Assembly: GCF_017068455.1 (NCBI RefSeq)
Contig: NZ_CP070608.1
Coordinates: 3,019,488 to 3,083,487, forward strand
Length of the DNA: 64,000 nt
Origin: Fulvivirga lutea
GTDB lineage: Bacteria; Bacteroidota; Bacteroidia; Cytophagales; Cyclobacteriaceae
Reading direction: 5' to 3'
This document shows positions 32,050-42,007 of this stretch, one piece after another; within the stretch, counting starts at the first letter, position 1, and every line of letters starts with the position of its first letter. The translations under genes and the position numbers were made by a program. The notes beneath the pieces are model-generated. The model had not been told where the DNA came from. It did no database searches and worked only from the letters and a program-made list of their open reading frames with translations.

Positions 32050-34431
32050 TTAATCTTGAAATAGGATTTTCATTCTTCTTTTTTCTTTGTCCCCTGATAA
32101 TGTAAGTATAATTAGCCTTGAGTTATTGTGTTGAGATAATTTTATCTGGTTTAAATCATTTTCCAGTGTTCCATAATTAATAAGCTTACCGATAACATCA
32201 ACAATTTCATAAGATTTGAATATACCATTGGAATTATCAATAAATATGTAATCTTGAACTGGATTTGGAAACACTTTCAATATCTCTGAATTTAAACTTT
32301 CATCAGAATCTAATATTGGATCTTCTATCCTTATGACTTTTTTTTCAAAACAATCATTTTTATCTCGAATAGTAAGCTCATAAATTCCAGGTAAATTTAT
32401 AGTGATAGTGTCATTAGTCTGTTTTAGAGCATCATTCCATAAATAATTATAAGGTTCTACTCCTCCAGAGACACTAGCATAAACATTAAATTCATTTGGT
32501 TCAAGTGTCGTATAAGTAATGTTAATTACTAACTCTTCTGGTTCTGATACTAGTAAAGATGTATCCAATTCACAACCGAAATTGTTACCTATAACAACAT
32601 TATATTTAGCGGGAGGTAACATTTTTTTTGTAAATGAATTTATCCCATCTTCCCATTCGACAAATGAAAGTGACTCACCTGATAAAAATATTTCTCCATC
32701 TTCATTGCCAAAACAGTTGACATCATTAATTATAACATCAGGATTTGGAGATTCTGCAAATTCTATTTGTAAATTAATTGAGTCAACCAGGGCTCTCCCA
32801 CCTATATCTACTTCCAATCTATAAATACCTGATTCCTCGACAATTATCATAGGAGAACTAGATCCGTTAGACCATGAATAATCAAATTTAGAACTATAAA
32901 TAGATGAACCTAAAACTATTCCCTCTCCTGGACATAAGTAGTCTTTTCCCTCAATTACCAGTTTGGGTTTCACTACAGAGTACCTACCTTCTTTAAGCTT
33001 ATTAATTTGATTTATCGACACACTTCTGACAGTATCATTATGCCCACTTGTCCATTCAACTATAACAGAATCAACACTTTGATTATTATTTAATCCAAAA
33101 TGGACATACTTTGAATTTTGTCCTAAAAAGCCAATGCCACAATATTTTCTTTGTATCGCTTCTTTACCGTTAACAAATATTCTAATAAGTGATCCATAAG
33201 CATCTTTCGGACTAAGAGTACCTTCTAAATCAAATTTTATCCAATTATTGTCGGCCCCCAAGTTATGCCATATTTGGCTTTGATAATCATTAATATTGTT
33301 CACTGCTATATCAAGTAAACCGTCTGAATCCAAATCACCGATTGCATTTGCATAACTAGCCACTGTATCACCTACAAACCCTTGCTCAAATCTCTCAAAA
33401 TTTCCACTTGACTTATTCTCAAATAATGCACTTGAAGGAACATGGCTACCAACTAATGATCCACTCACATATAGATCTAAATCACCATCATTGTCCATAT
33501 CAAAAAAATTAGCTCCCCAACAAAACCCATTGAAGGTAACATTAGCATTCTCAGCAACTTCTGTAAACATTGAAGAATCATTCATGAGCAGCCTATTTCC
33601 ATTTTGGATATTTGTAACATAAATGTCTTCAAACCCATTATTATCATAATCACCTAGCGCTATACCCATGCCTGAAGTTCTTGGCAAACTAGATCCAGAT
33701 CTTATACTTGTGTTTTTAAATTTTAATGCTGACCGATTATTCAGCAATGTAGATAGTGGTGTTAAATCTTGAACTATATAAATATCTTGCCATCTGTCCC
33801 GATCATAATCAAAAAAAGAAGCGCAAAAAGGAAGTTTAGCAGAGTCTGCAACACCTAATTCAAGTGTAACATCTAGAAATGAATTGCCATTTATATTTTT
33901 ATAAAGTTTATTAGAAGCAAACTCCGGTTTTCCATCATATCTTTTATCAGTAACGTATAAATCTAAAAATCCATCTCTATCAAAATCTCCCCAGTCAACA
34001 CCTAATGAAGTAAGTGTGCTTAGCGGCAGATTCACTGACTCTGTCACATCAATCAGTTTCAAACTACCAGTATTTTTATAAAGTTTATTAATATCGTCAA
34101 AATTGGAAACAAAAAAATCTGTATTACCGTCATTATCATAATCGATCCACAAAACATGTTTCGATTCTGATTTTTCTTCTGGCAGAAGATCAATCTGCTC
34201 AAATTGTCCATTTCCTTTATTGATAAAGAATTTAATGCTCTGACCTGATGAAGTAGCTAGTGTAAGGTCGTCCAGACCATCTGCGTTAAAATCATAAAAT
34301 GACACTCCACCACCTAATGTACTTGTACCATATTGAGTTGTGATACCCAAGTCTTGTGAAACATCAATAAACTGGGCACTTACAAAAGTGGATATCACGA
34401 GACTTAATAAAATTATTATGAAACGTAACAT
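32050..34431 (-). CDS. Secreted VCBS/FG-GAP repeat protein with ASPIC/UnbV domain and T9SS sorting domain
   Basis: 793 residues. Signal peptide (1-19, ending FVSAQ), then FG-GAP/VCBS repeats (about 25-370), visible as repeated DFDRDGFLDLYVT, DYDNNGFEDIYVT and DMDNDGDLDLYVS units with calcium-binding Asp. The ASPIC/UnbV domain follows (about 395-470; GSLIRIFVNGKE to INQINKL), then Ig-like/PKD-type or SprB-like segments (about 480-700), and a T9SS type A C-terminal sorting domain with VFPNPVQDYIFID (about 715-793). It is exported by Sec, then moved to the cell surface by T9SS. It is probably an adhesin or surface sensor; the ligand is unknown. The base composition appears more AT-rich than its neighbours. 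Confidence 0.85.
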   Translation of the reverse strand: MLRFIIILLSLVISTFVSAQFIDVSQDLGITTQYGTSTLGGGVSFYDFNADGLDDLTLATSSGQSIKFFINKGNGQFEQIDLLPEEKSESKHVLWIDYDNDGNTDFFVSNFDDINKLYKNTGSLKLIDVTESVNLPLSTLTSLGVDWGDFDRDGFLDLYVTDKRYDGKPEFASNKLYKNINGNSFLDVTLELGVADSAKLPFCASFFDYDRDRWQDIYIVQDLTPLSTLLNNRSALKFKNTSIRSGSSLPRTSGMGIALGDYDNNGFEDIYVTNIQNGNRLLMNDSSMFTEVAENANVTFNGFCWGANFFDMDNDGDLDLYVSGSLVGSHVPSSALFENKSSGNFERFEQGFVGDTVASYANAIGDLDSDGLLDIAVNNINDYQSQIWHNLGADNNWIKFDLEGTLSPKDAYGSLIRIFVNGKEAIQRKYCGIGFLGQNSKYVHFGLNNNQSVDSVIVEWTSGHNDTVRSVSINQINKLKEGRYSVVKPKLVIEGKDYLCPGEGIVLGSSIYSSKFDYSWSNGSSSPMIIVEESGIYRLEVDIGGRALVDSINLQIEFAESPNPDVIINDVNCFGNEDGEIFLSGESLSFVEWEDGINSFTKKMLPPAKYNVVIGNNFGCELDTSLLVSEPEELVINITYTTLEPNEFNVYASVSGGVEPYNYLWNDALKQTNDTITINLPGIYELTIRDKNDCFEKKVIRIEDPILDSDESLNSEILKVFPNPVQDYIFIDNSNGIFKSYEIVDVIGKLINYGTLENDLNQIKLSQHNNSRLIILTLSGDKEKRRMKILFQD

Positions 34432-34582
34432 AAAAACTAGTTCTGATCATTCAAAGCTAGCTAAATATTTGAATTGGTATAAGTACTTTTTAGTTATTTA
34501 TTCTACTGTAATTAATATGTTTTCCAAAACATCATATGGTATAATAACTTTTAACCCAAAAATAATAATGAGGCATTTTATC

Positions 34583-35047
34583 CTAGTTCACATCCCAATC
34601 AAAATCCTTCTTGCGTACATACACGGTTTTATCAACTTCACATATCACTTCTCCGTCTGAATTAAGAATTTCACATAAGAAGGTGTATTCATTTTTACCT
34701 ATTTCATTAATCTCTTTTCTTATTTCTGATATTCTTTCCTGTGATAACTGAAAAGTACATTTCACCGTCCCTTTACCAGGTTTTTTGTAGCGAATAGCTG
34801 CAGATTTATCCATTACAATATATTTTTTACCAAGATTAGCTGTGAGAATAAACATGTACCATGGATCGCACATACTATATAATGACCCACCATAATGAAT
34901 ACCAACAAGGTTCTTATTGTACCATCTTAGTTTCATGATGACATCAAACCGTGAAAAATCTTTACTGATATATTTTAAACTGATGCCAGTCCCCAGCATT
35001 GGCGGCCACCAGTTAATCAACTTCATTTTTGTTCTTTTACTCAGCAT
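34583..35047 (-). CDS. DUF4442 hotdog-fold protein
   Basis: 154 residues, DUF4442 family (thioesterase-like hotdog fold). Seen: NWWPPMLGTGISLKYISKDF near the start, NKNLVGIHYGGSLYSMCDPWYMFIL with the central Gly-rich helix, and GKKYIVMDKSAAIRYKKPGKG. It is soluble and cytoplasmic, perhaps hydrolysing or binding acyl-CoA. It is a single gene, divergent from the cyclophilin; the region 34432-34582 between it and the VCBS gene shows nothing distinctive. Confidence 0.8.
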   Translation of the reverse strand: MLSKRTKMKLINWWPPMLGTGISLKYISKDFSRFDVIMKLRWYNKNLVGIHYGGSLYSMCDPWYMFILTANLGKKYIVMDKSAAIRYKKPGKGTVKCTFQLSQERISEIRKEINEIGKNEYTFLCEILNSDGEVICEVDKTVYVRKKDFDWDVN

Positions 35048-35122
35048 TCATCAAAATTAGAAGATCAGGAAATATAAGCTAGAATTTCTATAGGTTTGCC
35101 TTGTTAAATAAATGAACGTCAA

Positions 35123-35554
35123 ATGAAGACAGCAGAAATAAAAACAGAAAAAGGAACTATGAAAGTGGAGTTTTATGAAAAAGATGCTCCTAATACTGTC
35201 GCAAACTTTGTAAAATTATCAGAAGATGGGTTTTATGATGGACTTACATTTCATAGGGTGATACCAAACTTTGTCATTCAAGGTGGTTGCCCCGATGGCA
35301 CAGGTGCAGGTGGCCCAGGCTATTCTATTGACTGCGAATTGGATGGAGATAACCAATTTCACGATCGTGGAGTTCTTTCCATGGCGCATGCAGGACGCAA
35401 TACAGGAGGTAGCCAATTTTTCATTTGCCACAGCAGAGATAATACCGCTCACCTCGATAGAAACCACACCTGCTTCGGTAAAGTGATAGACGGTTTAGAG
35501 GTTATTGATAAGATTCAGGCTGGCGATAAAATTGAGAAAATAACAATATCTTAA
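35123..35554 (+). CDS. Cyclophilin-type peptidyl-prolyl cis-trans isomerase
   Basis: 143 residues, the short bacterial cyclophilin form, without signal peptide and so cytoplasmic. Signature: [25 protein letters not shown] (catalytic Arg in FHRV), [16 protein letters not shown] and [21 protein letters not shown]. It isomerises Xaa-Pro bonds in folding proteins. It is transcribed alone and ends at a good hairpin (35573-35603). Confidence 0.95.
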   Translation: MKTAEIKTEKGTMKVEFYEKDAPNTVANFVKLSEDGFYDGLTFHRVIPNFVIQGGCPDGTGAGGPGYSIDCELDGDNQFHDRGVLSMAHAGRNTGGSQFFICHSRDNTAHLDRNHTCFGKVIDGLEVIDKIQAGDKIEKITIS

Positions 35555-35572
35555 AACTACTTTAAACGTAAT

Positions 35573-35603
35573 AAAGGTCATTAGTCGATGCTAATGACCT
35601 TTT
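35573..35603 (+). terminator. Terminator after the cyclophilin gene
   Basis: AAAGGTCATTAG pairs perfectly with CTAATGACCTTT around a 6-nt loop (12-bp stem), followed by a short T run (TTTT). Confidence 0.75.
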
Positions 35604-35644
35604 CATTTATTGCTATTGGTTATTAGTCTCTTTTTGATGAGTGG

Positions 35645-35673
35645 TTAAACATTAATCATCGTTTAAACATTAA
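35645..35673 (+). promoter_or_regulatory. Direct repeats TTAAACATTAA, possible operator of the RND operon
   Basis: Two copies of TTAAACATTAA (35645-35655, 35663-35673) with 18-bp periodicity, the second reaching into the -7 box. A third copy lies at 11031-11041. A repressor binding here would block the efflux operon promoter. No regulator gene is adjacent. Confidence 0.4.
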
Positions 35674-35678
35674 CTTTG
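35671..35678 (+). promoter_or_regulatory. -7 promoter box of the RND operon
   Basis: TAACTTTG matches the Bacteroidota consensus TAnnTTTG, 16 nt before the membrane fusion protein start. No clear -33 TTTG at the usual distance. Confidence 0.35.
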
Positions 35679-35694
35679 TAGCGAATTTAACGAC

Positions 35695-36774
35695 ATGAAT
35701 AAAACCGCAAAAACAATACTTATTTCCGTCATTATTTTGGGCCTGATTGCATTCATCGTTTACCCAAAAGTAAAAAAGGAAGTTACTGAAGAAGAAAACT
35801 CACCGGTCCCGCAATCATCACAAGCTTTAGAAGTGAATGCTGTTGTCGCTCAAAGTCAAAAATTAGATAACGACCTCAGAGTAACAGGTTCATTAACTTC
35901 CAATGAATCGGTTGTTCTGAAACCAGAAGTATCGGGCAGGGTAATTCAAATCAATTTCGAAGAAGGCCAAAGGGTTAAAAAAGGTCAACTTCTAATCGCA
36001 TTGGATGCAAGTGAGGTTCGTGCTGAAATAGATAAACTCAACTTTACCAAAAAGCTAAATGAGGATAATGAGTATCGGCAAAAGCAACTATTAAAAAAAG
36101 AGGCCATCAGTCAGGAAGAATATGAAACGGCTTTAACCACCTTAAATACAACGCTTGCTGAAATTAGAGTAAGAGAAGTGCAATTACAAAAGCACCTTAT
36201 TAGAGCACCGTTTGATGGAATTGCGGGATTAAGAAAAGTGAGCCCCGGCAGTTACATAAGTTCATCCGATGAGTTAGTAACAGTTTATAGCATCAATCCA
36301 ATTAAAATAGATTTCTCGGTTCCTGGGAAATATGCTGCGCAGGTAAATGAAGGGGATAAACTACAATTTCAGGTAGACGGCTATGAAAATGAACTTTTCA
36401 AGGGAAGTATTTATGCAATAGAACCTCAAATTGATCCTTCAACACGATCAATAAGTATTCGTGCCACAAGTGCTAATAAAGAAAACAAATTATTGCCTGG
36501 TCAGTTCGCAAAAATACGGTTAACCATTTCCACCTTTCAAGAGGCTATACTCATTCCTACAGAGGCTGTAATTCCTGAACTCAATAGCAAAAAGGTGTTT
36601 GTAAGTAAAAATGGAAAAGTCGAAACTCGTGAAATTGAAACAGGAATTAGAATGAGTAATAACATTCAGGTCACAAGTGGTTTAAATAATGGCGATACAG
36701 TTATTACCACTGGTATTTTACAACTAAGAACTGGGATGCCAGTTAACTTAAATCTGATACCACTTAATGAGTAG
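35695..36774 (+). CDS. RND efflux periplasmic adaptor (membrane fusion protein)
   Basis: 359 residues. An N-terminal membrane anchor (about 7-24) is followed by a biotinyl-lipoyl-type half (VSGRVIQINFEEGQRVKKGQLLIALD), an alpha-helical hairpin (about 115-165) with LIRAPFDGIAGL, a beta-barrel and a membrane-proximal domain. It connects the inner membrane pump to the TolC channel. The pump gene starts inside the last 8 bases of this gene, so the two are translated together. Substrates are unknown; the lack of a nearby regulator gives no hint. Confidence 0.9.
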   Translation: MNKTAKTILISVIILGLIAFIVYPKVKKEVTEEENSPVPQSSQALEVNAVVAQSQKLDNDLRVTGSLTSNESVVLKPEVSGRVIQINFEEGQRVKKGQLLIALDASEVRAEIDKLNFTKKLNEDNEYRQKQLLKKEAISQEEYETALTTLNTTLAEIRVREVQLQKHLIRAPFDGIAGLRKVSPGSYISSSDELVTVYSINPIKIDFSVPGKYAAQVNEGDKLQFQVDGYENELFKGSIYAIEPQIDPSTRSISIRATSANKENKLLPGQFAKIRLTISTFQEAILIPTEAVIPELNSKKVFVSKNGKVETREIETGIRMSNNIQVTSGLNNGDTVITTGILQLRTGMPVNLNLIPLNE

Positions 36775-39700
36775 TTTATCAAGTATAAGTATTAATAGGC
36801 CCGTTTTGGCCATCGTAATGTCATTACTGATAATGATATTAGGTGTTGTAGGTTTCAACTTTTTGGGGGTGAGAGAATACCCGAGCGTTGACCCACCGGT
36901 AATTACTGTCTCTACTACCTACCCTGGTGCGAATGCAGAAATTATTGAGACTCAAATTACCGAACCACTGGAAGAATCGATCAACGGAATTTCGGGTATC
37001 AAATCACTTACTTCAACTTCCAGGGACGGTCGTTCTACAATTCGAGTTGAGTTTGGTATCGATAGCGATTTAGAAGCTGCTGCCAATGATGTGAGAGATA
37101 AGACCTCACAAGCAGTGAGGAGCCTTCCTCCTGATGCTGAACCTCCGGTAGTTTCAAAATCAGATGCCGACAACTCCCCTATTATGGGCGTGCGTGTTTT
37201 TAGTGAAAACCGAAATCTCTTAGAGATATCCGAATTAGCTGAAAACTTGTTCAAAGAAAATTTTCAAACGATCTCAGGAGTTTCTCAAGTTGATATCTGG
37301 GGCGACAAAAGATACTCTATTCGACTATGGATGGATCCTGATAAGTTGGCGGCCTATCGGATTACACCGCTTGATATTCTAAACGCTGTAAATACACAAA
37401 ATCTTGAATTACCTTCTGGTAGAATTGAAGGTGCTTCTACTGAACTTTCTGTTAGAACTCAAGGCCGATTAAATAGCCCAGAAGAATTTAATGAATTGAT
37501 TATCAGGGAAGATGATAATGGGGTTGTAAGATTTAGAGATGTTGGTCGTGCCGAGTTCTTTCCGGAAAATGAACGCACTGTCCTAAAAAACAATGGCGTG
37601 CCAATGGTTATTGTGGTATTAAGACCGCAACCAGGTTCCAACAACCTAGATATTGCCAAAGAATTCTATACAAGATTAGAAGGCATTAGAAAGAACCTTC
37701 CTTCGGATATCGAAACGCAAATATCATTTGATAATACACAATATATATCCGACTCCATAGATGAGGTTGAACAAACTATATACATTGCTTTTGGACTTGT
37801 TGCGCTAATTATTTTTGCCTTTTTAAGGGATTGGAGAACTACGTTCATCCCTATCATTACTGTGCCTATTAGTCTAATTGGCTCATTTTTCTTAATGTAC
37901 GCTTTTGATTTCTCGATTAACGTATTAACTCTTTTAGGCATTGTACTGGCCATTGGTCTTGTAGTAGATGATGCCATCGTAGTATTGGAAAACATATATA
38001 GTAAGATAGAAGGAGGACAAAACCCTGATGAAGCCGGTAAAAATGGTGCGAAGGAAATTTTCTTTGCCGTAATCAGTACTACTGTTGCACTTACATCAGT
38101 ATTCTTCCCAATCGTATTTCTGGAAGGTTTAACAGGCCGATTATTCAGGGAATTTGGAGTTACCGTTGCTGGTGCAGTAGTGATATCAAGTTTTGTAGCG
38201 CTTACCCTTACCCCAATGCTAAGTGCTAAAATGCTTAAGAAGAGAGAGAAACAACAGTGGATATATAGCGTTACAGAGCCATTTTTTGTTTGGCTAAACA
38301 CAACTTATGGTAATTCATTAAATACTTTTATGAAATACCGCTGGCTGGCATTTGTCATTATATTATTATCAGCTGGTGGCATCTACCTTCTCAATTCAAA
38401 CATTCAGGAAGAAATGGCTCCCATGGAAGACCGTGGTAATTTCAGAATTTACGCCACCGGACCAGAGGGTGCTACTTTCGAGTATATGGATTTCTATATG
38501 GATCAGCTCACAGAGCTAATTGAAGAGAATGTTCCTGAAAATGAAACCATACTTACCATTACATCTCCAGGTTTTGGAGCTTCTTCCAGTGTAAACTCAG
38601 GTTTTGCAGTCGTGAATTTAGTAGATACAGAAAACAGAGAACGTAGTCAGGAAGAAATAGTTAATGCACTCAAGCCCAAAGTTGCACAAAATACTAGAGC
38701 GAGAGCCTTTGTAACTCAGCCACAAACTATTGGTGACCGGAGAGGTGGCCTGCCAGTACAATACGTTCTACAGGCCGGAACGCTGGATAAGTTAAATGAA
38801 GTAATTCCAGCCTTTTTAGATGAAGCACAGAATTCTGGTGTCTTCGATTTTGTGCAAGTTGATTTAAAATTTAACAAACCAGAAATAAGTATTGAAATTG
38901 ACAGAGAAAAAGCTCGCGATTTGGGCGTGTCAGTAAGAAACATTGCTCAAACCCTTCAACTATCATTAAGTGGGCAGCGCTTCGGGTATTTTATTAAGAA
39001 TGGTAAGCAATACCAAATCATTGGTCAGGTAGAAAGACAGGATAGAAATGATCCGCTTGACTTGAAATCTATCTATGTTCAAAACGATAATGGAACGTTG
39101 ATACAGATGGATAATTTAGTAACACTAACCGAACGAACTACACCCCCCCAACTCTATCGCTACAATCGCTTTGCTTCAGCAACGATATCTGCCTCACTGA
39201 AAGAAGGCTATAGTTTAGGTGATGGTTTAAATAAAATGGATGAAATCTCTCAAAAGGTGCTGGATGGATCAGTGTCAACAGCTCTTGCAGGTACATCGCT
39301 TGAATTTAAACAGAGTTCTGGCAATTTGTATTTTGCATTTGGCTTTGCTTTAATACTTATTTATCTCGTATTGGCTGCTCAGTTTGAAAGCTTTAGAGAT
39401 CCCCTGATCATTATGTTTACAGTACCATTGGCATTGGCAGGTACCCTACTATCGCTTTACCTGTTTGGCGAGACGATGAATATATTCAGTCAGATAGGTA
39501 TAATCATGCTCATAGGTTTGGTGACTAAAAATGGAATTCTAATAGTAGAATTCGCAAATCAGCGAAAGGCTCAAGATATGAGCATTGATGAAGCTATAAT
39601 AGGTGCTGCCAAATCCAGATTCCGACCAATATTAATGACTAGCCTTTCCACCATTCTGGGCATTTTACCAATAGCATTGGCATTGGGGGCTGGCTCTGAA

Positions 39701-39826
39701 AGTAGAGTGTCTATGGGTGTGGCAGTTATTGGAGGGATGATATTCGCTACTGTTCTTACACTATATGTCATTCCAGCCATATACTCATACATTTCAGGTA
39801 AACAAAAAAGAATGGCAAGAATATGA
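36767..39826 (+). CDS. RND-family efflux permease (HAE1 type)
   Basis: 1019-residue inner membrane pump, full length for the hydrophobe/amphiphile RND class. Twelve membrane segments with two large periplasmic loops are expected. TM4 carries LAIGLVVDDAIVVLENI with the proton-relay Asp pair, and TM10/11 contain IIMLIGLVTKNGILIVEFA. The N-terminal ISINRPVLAIVMSLLIMILG is typical. It is driven by the proton gradient to expel amphiphilic compounds. It overlaps the adaptor gene by 8 nt and the TolC gene by 4 nt. Confidence 0.95.
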   Translation: MSSLSSISINRPVLAIVMSLLIMILGVVGFNFLGVREYPSVDPPVITVSTTYPGANAEIIETQITEPLEESINGISGIKSLTSTSRDGRSTIRVEFGIDSDLEAAANDVRDKTSQAVRSLPPDAEPPVVSKSDADNSPIMGVRVFSENRNLLEISELAENLFKENFQTISGVSQVDIWGDKRYSIRLWMDPDKLAAYRITPLDILNAVNTQNLELPSGRIEGASTELSVRTQGRLNSPEEFNELIIREDDNGVVRFRDVGRAEFFPENERTVLKNNGVPMVIVVLRPQPGSNNLDIAKEFYTRLEGIRKNLPSDIETQISFDNTQYISDSIDEVEQTIYIAFGLVALIIFAFLRDWRTTFIPIITVPISLIGSFFLMYAFDFSINVLTLLGIVLAIGLVVDDAIVVLENIYSKIEGGQNPDEAGKNGAKEIFFAVISTTVALTSVFFPIVFLEGLTGRLFREFGVTVAGAVVISSFVALTLTPMLSAKMLKKREKQQWIYSVTEPFFVWLNTTYGNSLNTFMKYRWLAFVIILLSAGGIYLLNSNIQEEMAPMEDRGNFRIYATGPEGATFEYMDFYMDQLTELIEENVPENETILTITSPGFGASSSVNSGFAVVNLVDTENRERSQEEIVNALKPKVAQNTRARAFVTQPQTIGDRRGGLPVQYVLQAGTLDKLNEVIPAFLDEAQNSGVFDFVQVDLKFNKPEISIEIDREKARDLGVSVRNIAQTLQLSLSGQRFGYFIKNGKQYQIIGQVERQDRNDPLDLKSIYVQNDNGTLIQMDNLVTLTERTTPPQLYRYNRFASATISASLKEGYSLGDGLNKMDEISQKVLDGSVSTALAGTSLEFKQSSGNLYFAFGFALILIYLVLAAQFESFRDPLIIMFTVPLALAGTLLSLYLFGETMNIFSQIGIIMLIGLVTKNGILIVEFANQRKAQDMSIDEAIIGAAKSRFRPILMTSLSTILGILPIALALGAGSESRVSMGVAVIGGMIFATVLTLYVIPAIYSYISGKQKRMARI

Positions 39827-41115
39827 GGAACACATTTCTAATTATTCTATTAATGTTTTCAGCAAGCAGTTGGGCTCAGGAAAAACTCACCCTTGAGAAT
39901 GCTATTGAGTTGGCAATGGAAAATAACTATGGAATTAAGATTGCAAAAGGCACCCAACAAATTGCAGAAAATAACTACACATTAGGAAATGCAGGTTTCC
40001 TCCCTACTGTCACATTATCGGCCAATCAGAATAATTCTTTGGTAAATGGCGAGCAAATTGTAGGTGGTGATGTCCGAGATATTGATAACCAAGAGAACAA
40101 ATCAACTACCATAGGAGGCAATATCAATTGGACCATTTTTGATGGAACCCGAATGTTTGTCAACTACGATATTTTAAAGTCTCAGAATATTCAATCGCAG
40201 GAAGCTTTAGATTTTGCCATTCAGACAACGATATACAATGTAGCTACAAATTATTACTTGGCTGCCTTAGAAAAAGAGCGTTTAAAACTTTTACAAAGTA
40301 ATCTAGAACTTTCTGAAGATAGACTCAAAATTGCAAAGGATAAATATGAACTGGGGAAAGGATCAAAATTGGAATATTTACAAGCACAGGTAGATTACAA
40401 TACTGATCAATCAAATATCCTTAGTCAAAAGCAGGTTTTAGAAAATCAAAAACTAGAGTTGGTAAGGCAAATGAATGCCAAAAGTGAATCAGAATTTGAC
40501 CTGGACAACACCTTATTGTTCGATAGAAATATAACACTGGACGATCTATTAAATTCAATACAAACTAATAAAGAGCTCAATGTCTTGGAAAGAGCTAAAG
40601 AAATAGCTGAGCTTCAGGAAAAAGCATCGAAAGCCGATAGATTGCCCAACCTTTCAGTATTTGCGGGATATAATTATTCTGAAACTCAAAGAGCTGTAGG
40701 TTTTACATTTGAAAGCTCCACAACTGATCTTTCTTACGGTTTTAATGCCAGTGTCACATTATTTAATGGGTTCAATATCAATCGAGTAATTCAGAACACT
40801 AAAATCAATAAAGAAATAGCTGAGTTAAACTACGAGCAGCGAATGTTTGATCTTGAAACTTCTATAAGGCAGCAGTTTCTTAGTTATTTAAACAGTATTG
40901 AGTTAATAAATATTGAAGAGAAAAACGTGGCTGTAGCAAAAGAGAATAATGAAATAGCCAAAGAAAGATATGATATAGGGCTATCTAATCCTGTTGAGTA
41001 TAGAGAATCTCAGACTAATTTAATTGCAGCAGAAACCAGAAAACAAAATGCAGAATATTCAGCTAAACTAGCGGAAATTCAATTAAAGTATTTAGCAGGT
41101 ATAAGGATAAAATAA
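39823..41115 (+). CDS. TolC-family outer membrane efflux channel
   Basis: 430 residues with a signal peptide (about 1-18, ending SSWAQ) and two outer membrane efflux protein repeats, each a long helical hairpin plus beta strands. YLAALEKERLKLLQSNLELSEDRLKIAKDKYELG in the first repeat has its counterpart EKNVAVAKENNEIAKERYDIGLSNPVEYRESQTNL in the second. It forms the trimeric outer membrane exit of this RND pump. Start overlaps the pump stop by 4 nt. The stop is 1 nt from the stop of the convergent gene. Confidence 0.9.
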   Translation: MRNTFLIILLMFSASSWAQEKLTLENAIELAMENNYGIKIAKGTQQIAENNYTLGNAGFLPTVTLSANQNNSLVNGEQIVGGDVRDIDNQENKSTTIGGNINWTIFDGTRMFVNYDILKSQNIQSQEALDFAIQTTIYNVATNYYLAALEKERLKLLQSNLELSEDRLKIAKDKYELGKGSKLEYLQAQVDYNTDQSNILSQKQVLENQKLELVRQMNAKSESEFDLDNTLLFDRNITLDDLLNSIQTNKELNVLERAKEIAELQEKASKADRLPNLSVFAGYNYSETQRAVGFTFESSTTDLSYGFNASVTLFNGFNINRVIQNTKINKEIAELNYEQRMFDLETSIRQQFLSYLNSIELINIEEKNVAVAKENNEIAKERYDIGLSNPVEYRESQTNLIAAETRKQNAEYSAKLAEIQLKYLAGIRIK

Positions 41116-41116
41116 A

Positions 41117-41806
41117 CTATTGGAATGCTTCAGTAATAATTTGCATTAACTGGCCATTGTCTCTTAAGGCTTTAACAACTTCATGGTCGCCTTCACTCAT
41201 TCCTATCAAAACTAAATTATCATGGCTGTCCTTAAGTCTTTCAGCATGATTTTTATCCAGTCGATGCTTCTTGGAATAGTATATCTGGATTTGGGTATGA
41301 GTACCTATTCCCTTTCGTAAAATATCTTTCAAATCGAAATAATCAGTTTCAGCTTGATCTGAAGTATGTAGTGCTTTCATCTCATTTGCCCAGCGAAAAT
41401 CCCAATAATAAAACCGTTTGAGTCTTCCAATAAACGTTTGGGGAGCAAAAGCAATAACAGCATCTACTTTTAACAAATTGCCGAAAAGAATAGCGGCATA
41501 CCCTCCCATTGAATTGCCAATAAAACAAACACGCTTATAATTTCCTTCATGCAAGAGCTCTTGAAGATAGTCTTTAATAGCTCCAATGCTATTCAGTTCT
41601 TCACTTACTCCTTTGTGATACCAGGCCTGATTAAAGTCTCTAATAAACACTTTATCACAATCCAGTTTATTCAATGAATTGAAGAACTCAAATACAGGAA
41701 TACCTAAACCTTGCCTTATACCGCCAAAAGAAACAAGCAAGTTACTCTTACCTGCTAATTCCGTGTAAATAGGGCTATGGTCATTGTTGTTTCTGTCGCT
41801 ATGCAA
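41117..41806 (-). CDS. Alpha/beta-hydrolase-like protein (TTG start)
   Basis: 229 residues. An NLLVSFGGIRQGLG segment near the start, then a nucleophile elbow GNSMGGYAA, AFAPQTFIG, and an acid/His pair later (KHRLDKNHAERL; MSEGDHEVVKAL) fit a compact alpha/beta hydrolase resembling those linked to surface polysaccharide or esterase functions. No signal peptide. The start is TTG at 41806, as no nearby ATG preserves the first strand. It is a single gene; a role next to the RND operon is not evident. Confidence 0.65.
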   Translation of the reverse strand: MHSDRNNNDHSPIYTELAGKSNLLVSFGGIRQGLGIPVFEFFNSLNKLDCDKVFIRDFNQAWYHKGVSEELNSIGAIKDYLQELLHEGNYKRVCFIGNSMGGYAAILFGNLLKVDAVIAFAPQTFIGRLKRFYYWDFRWANEMKALHTSDQAETDYFDLKDILRKGIGTHTQIQIYYSKKHRLDKNHAERLKDSHDNLVLIGMSEGDHEVVKALRDNGQLMQIITEAFQ

Positions 41807-42007
41807 GAATCATTATTTTAAATCACAAGTAAAATTAGGGAAAAAGAATCCTCACCATAATAACTTATGCTAGTTGAATTGAATACTCAGTTAAAACTAA
41901 ATTGAAATAACACAAGCCAAATCCCAGATAACCCGTCAAAAGTTTAAGATTCCCCTATTTTATTCGTATTTTTTATCAAACGGTTTTAACTAAATACCCT
42001 ATCTATT

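Noticed and set aside
34340-34660. Plus-strand frame of 106 codons
   Set aside because: Antisense to the VCBS and DUF4442 genes and not protein-like; the region between those genes is plain AT-rich spacer.
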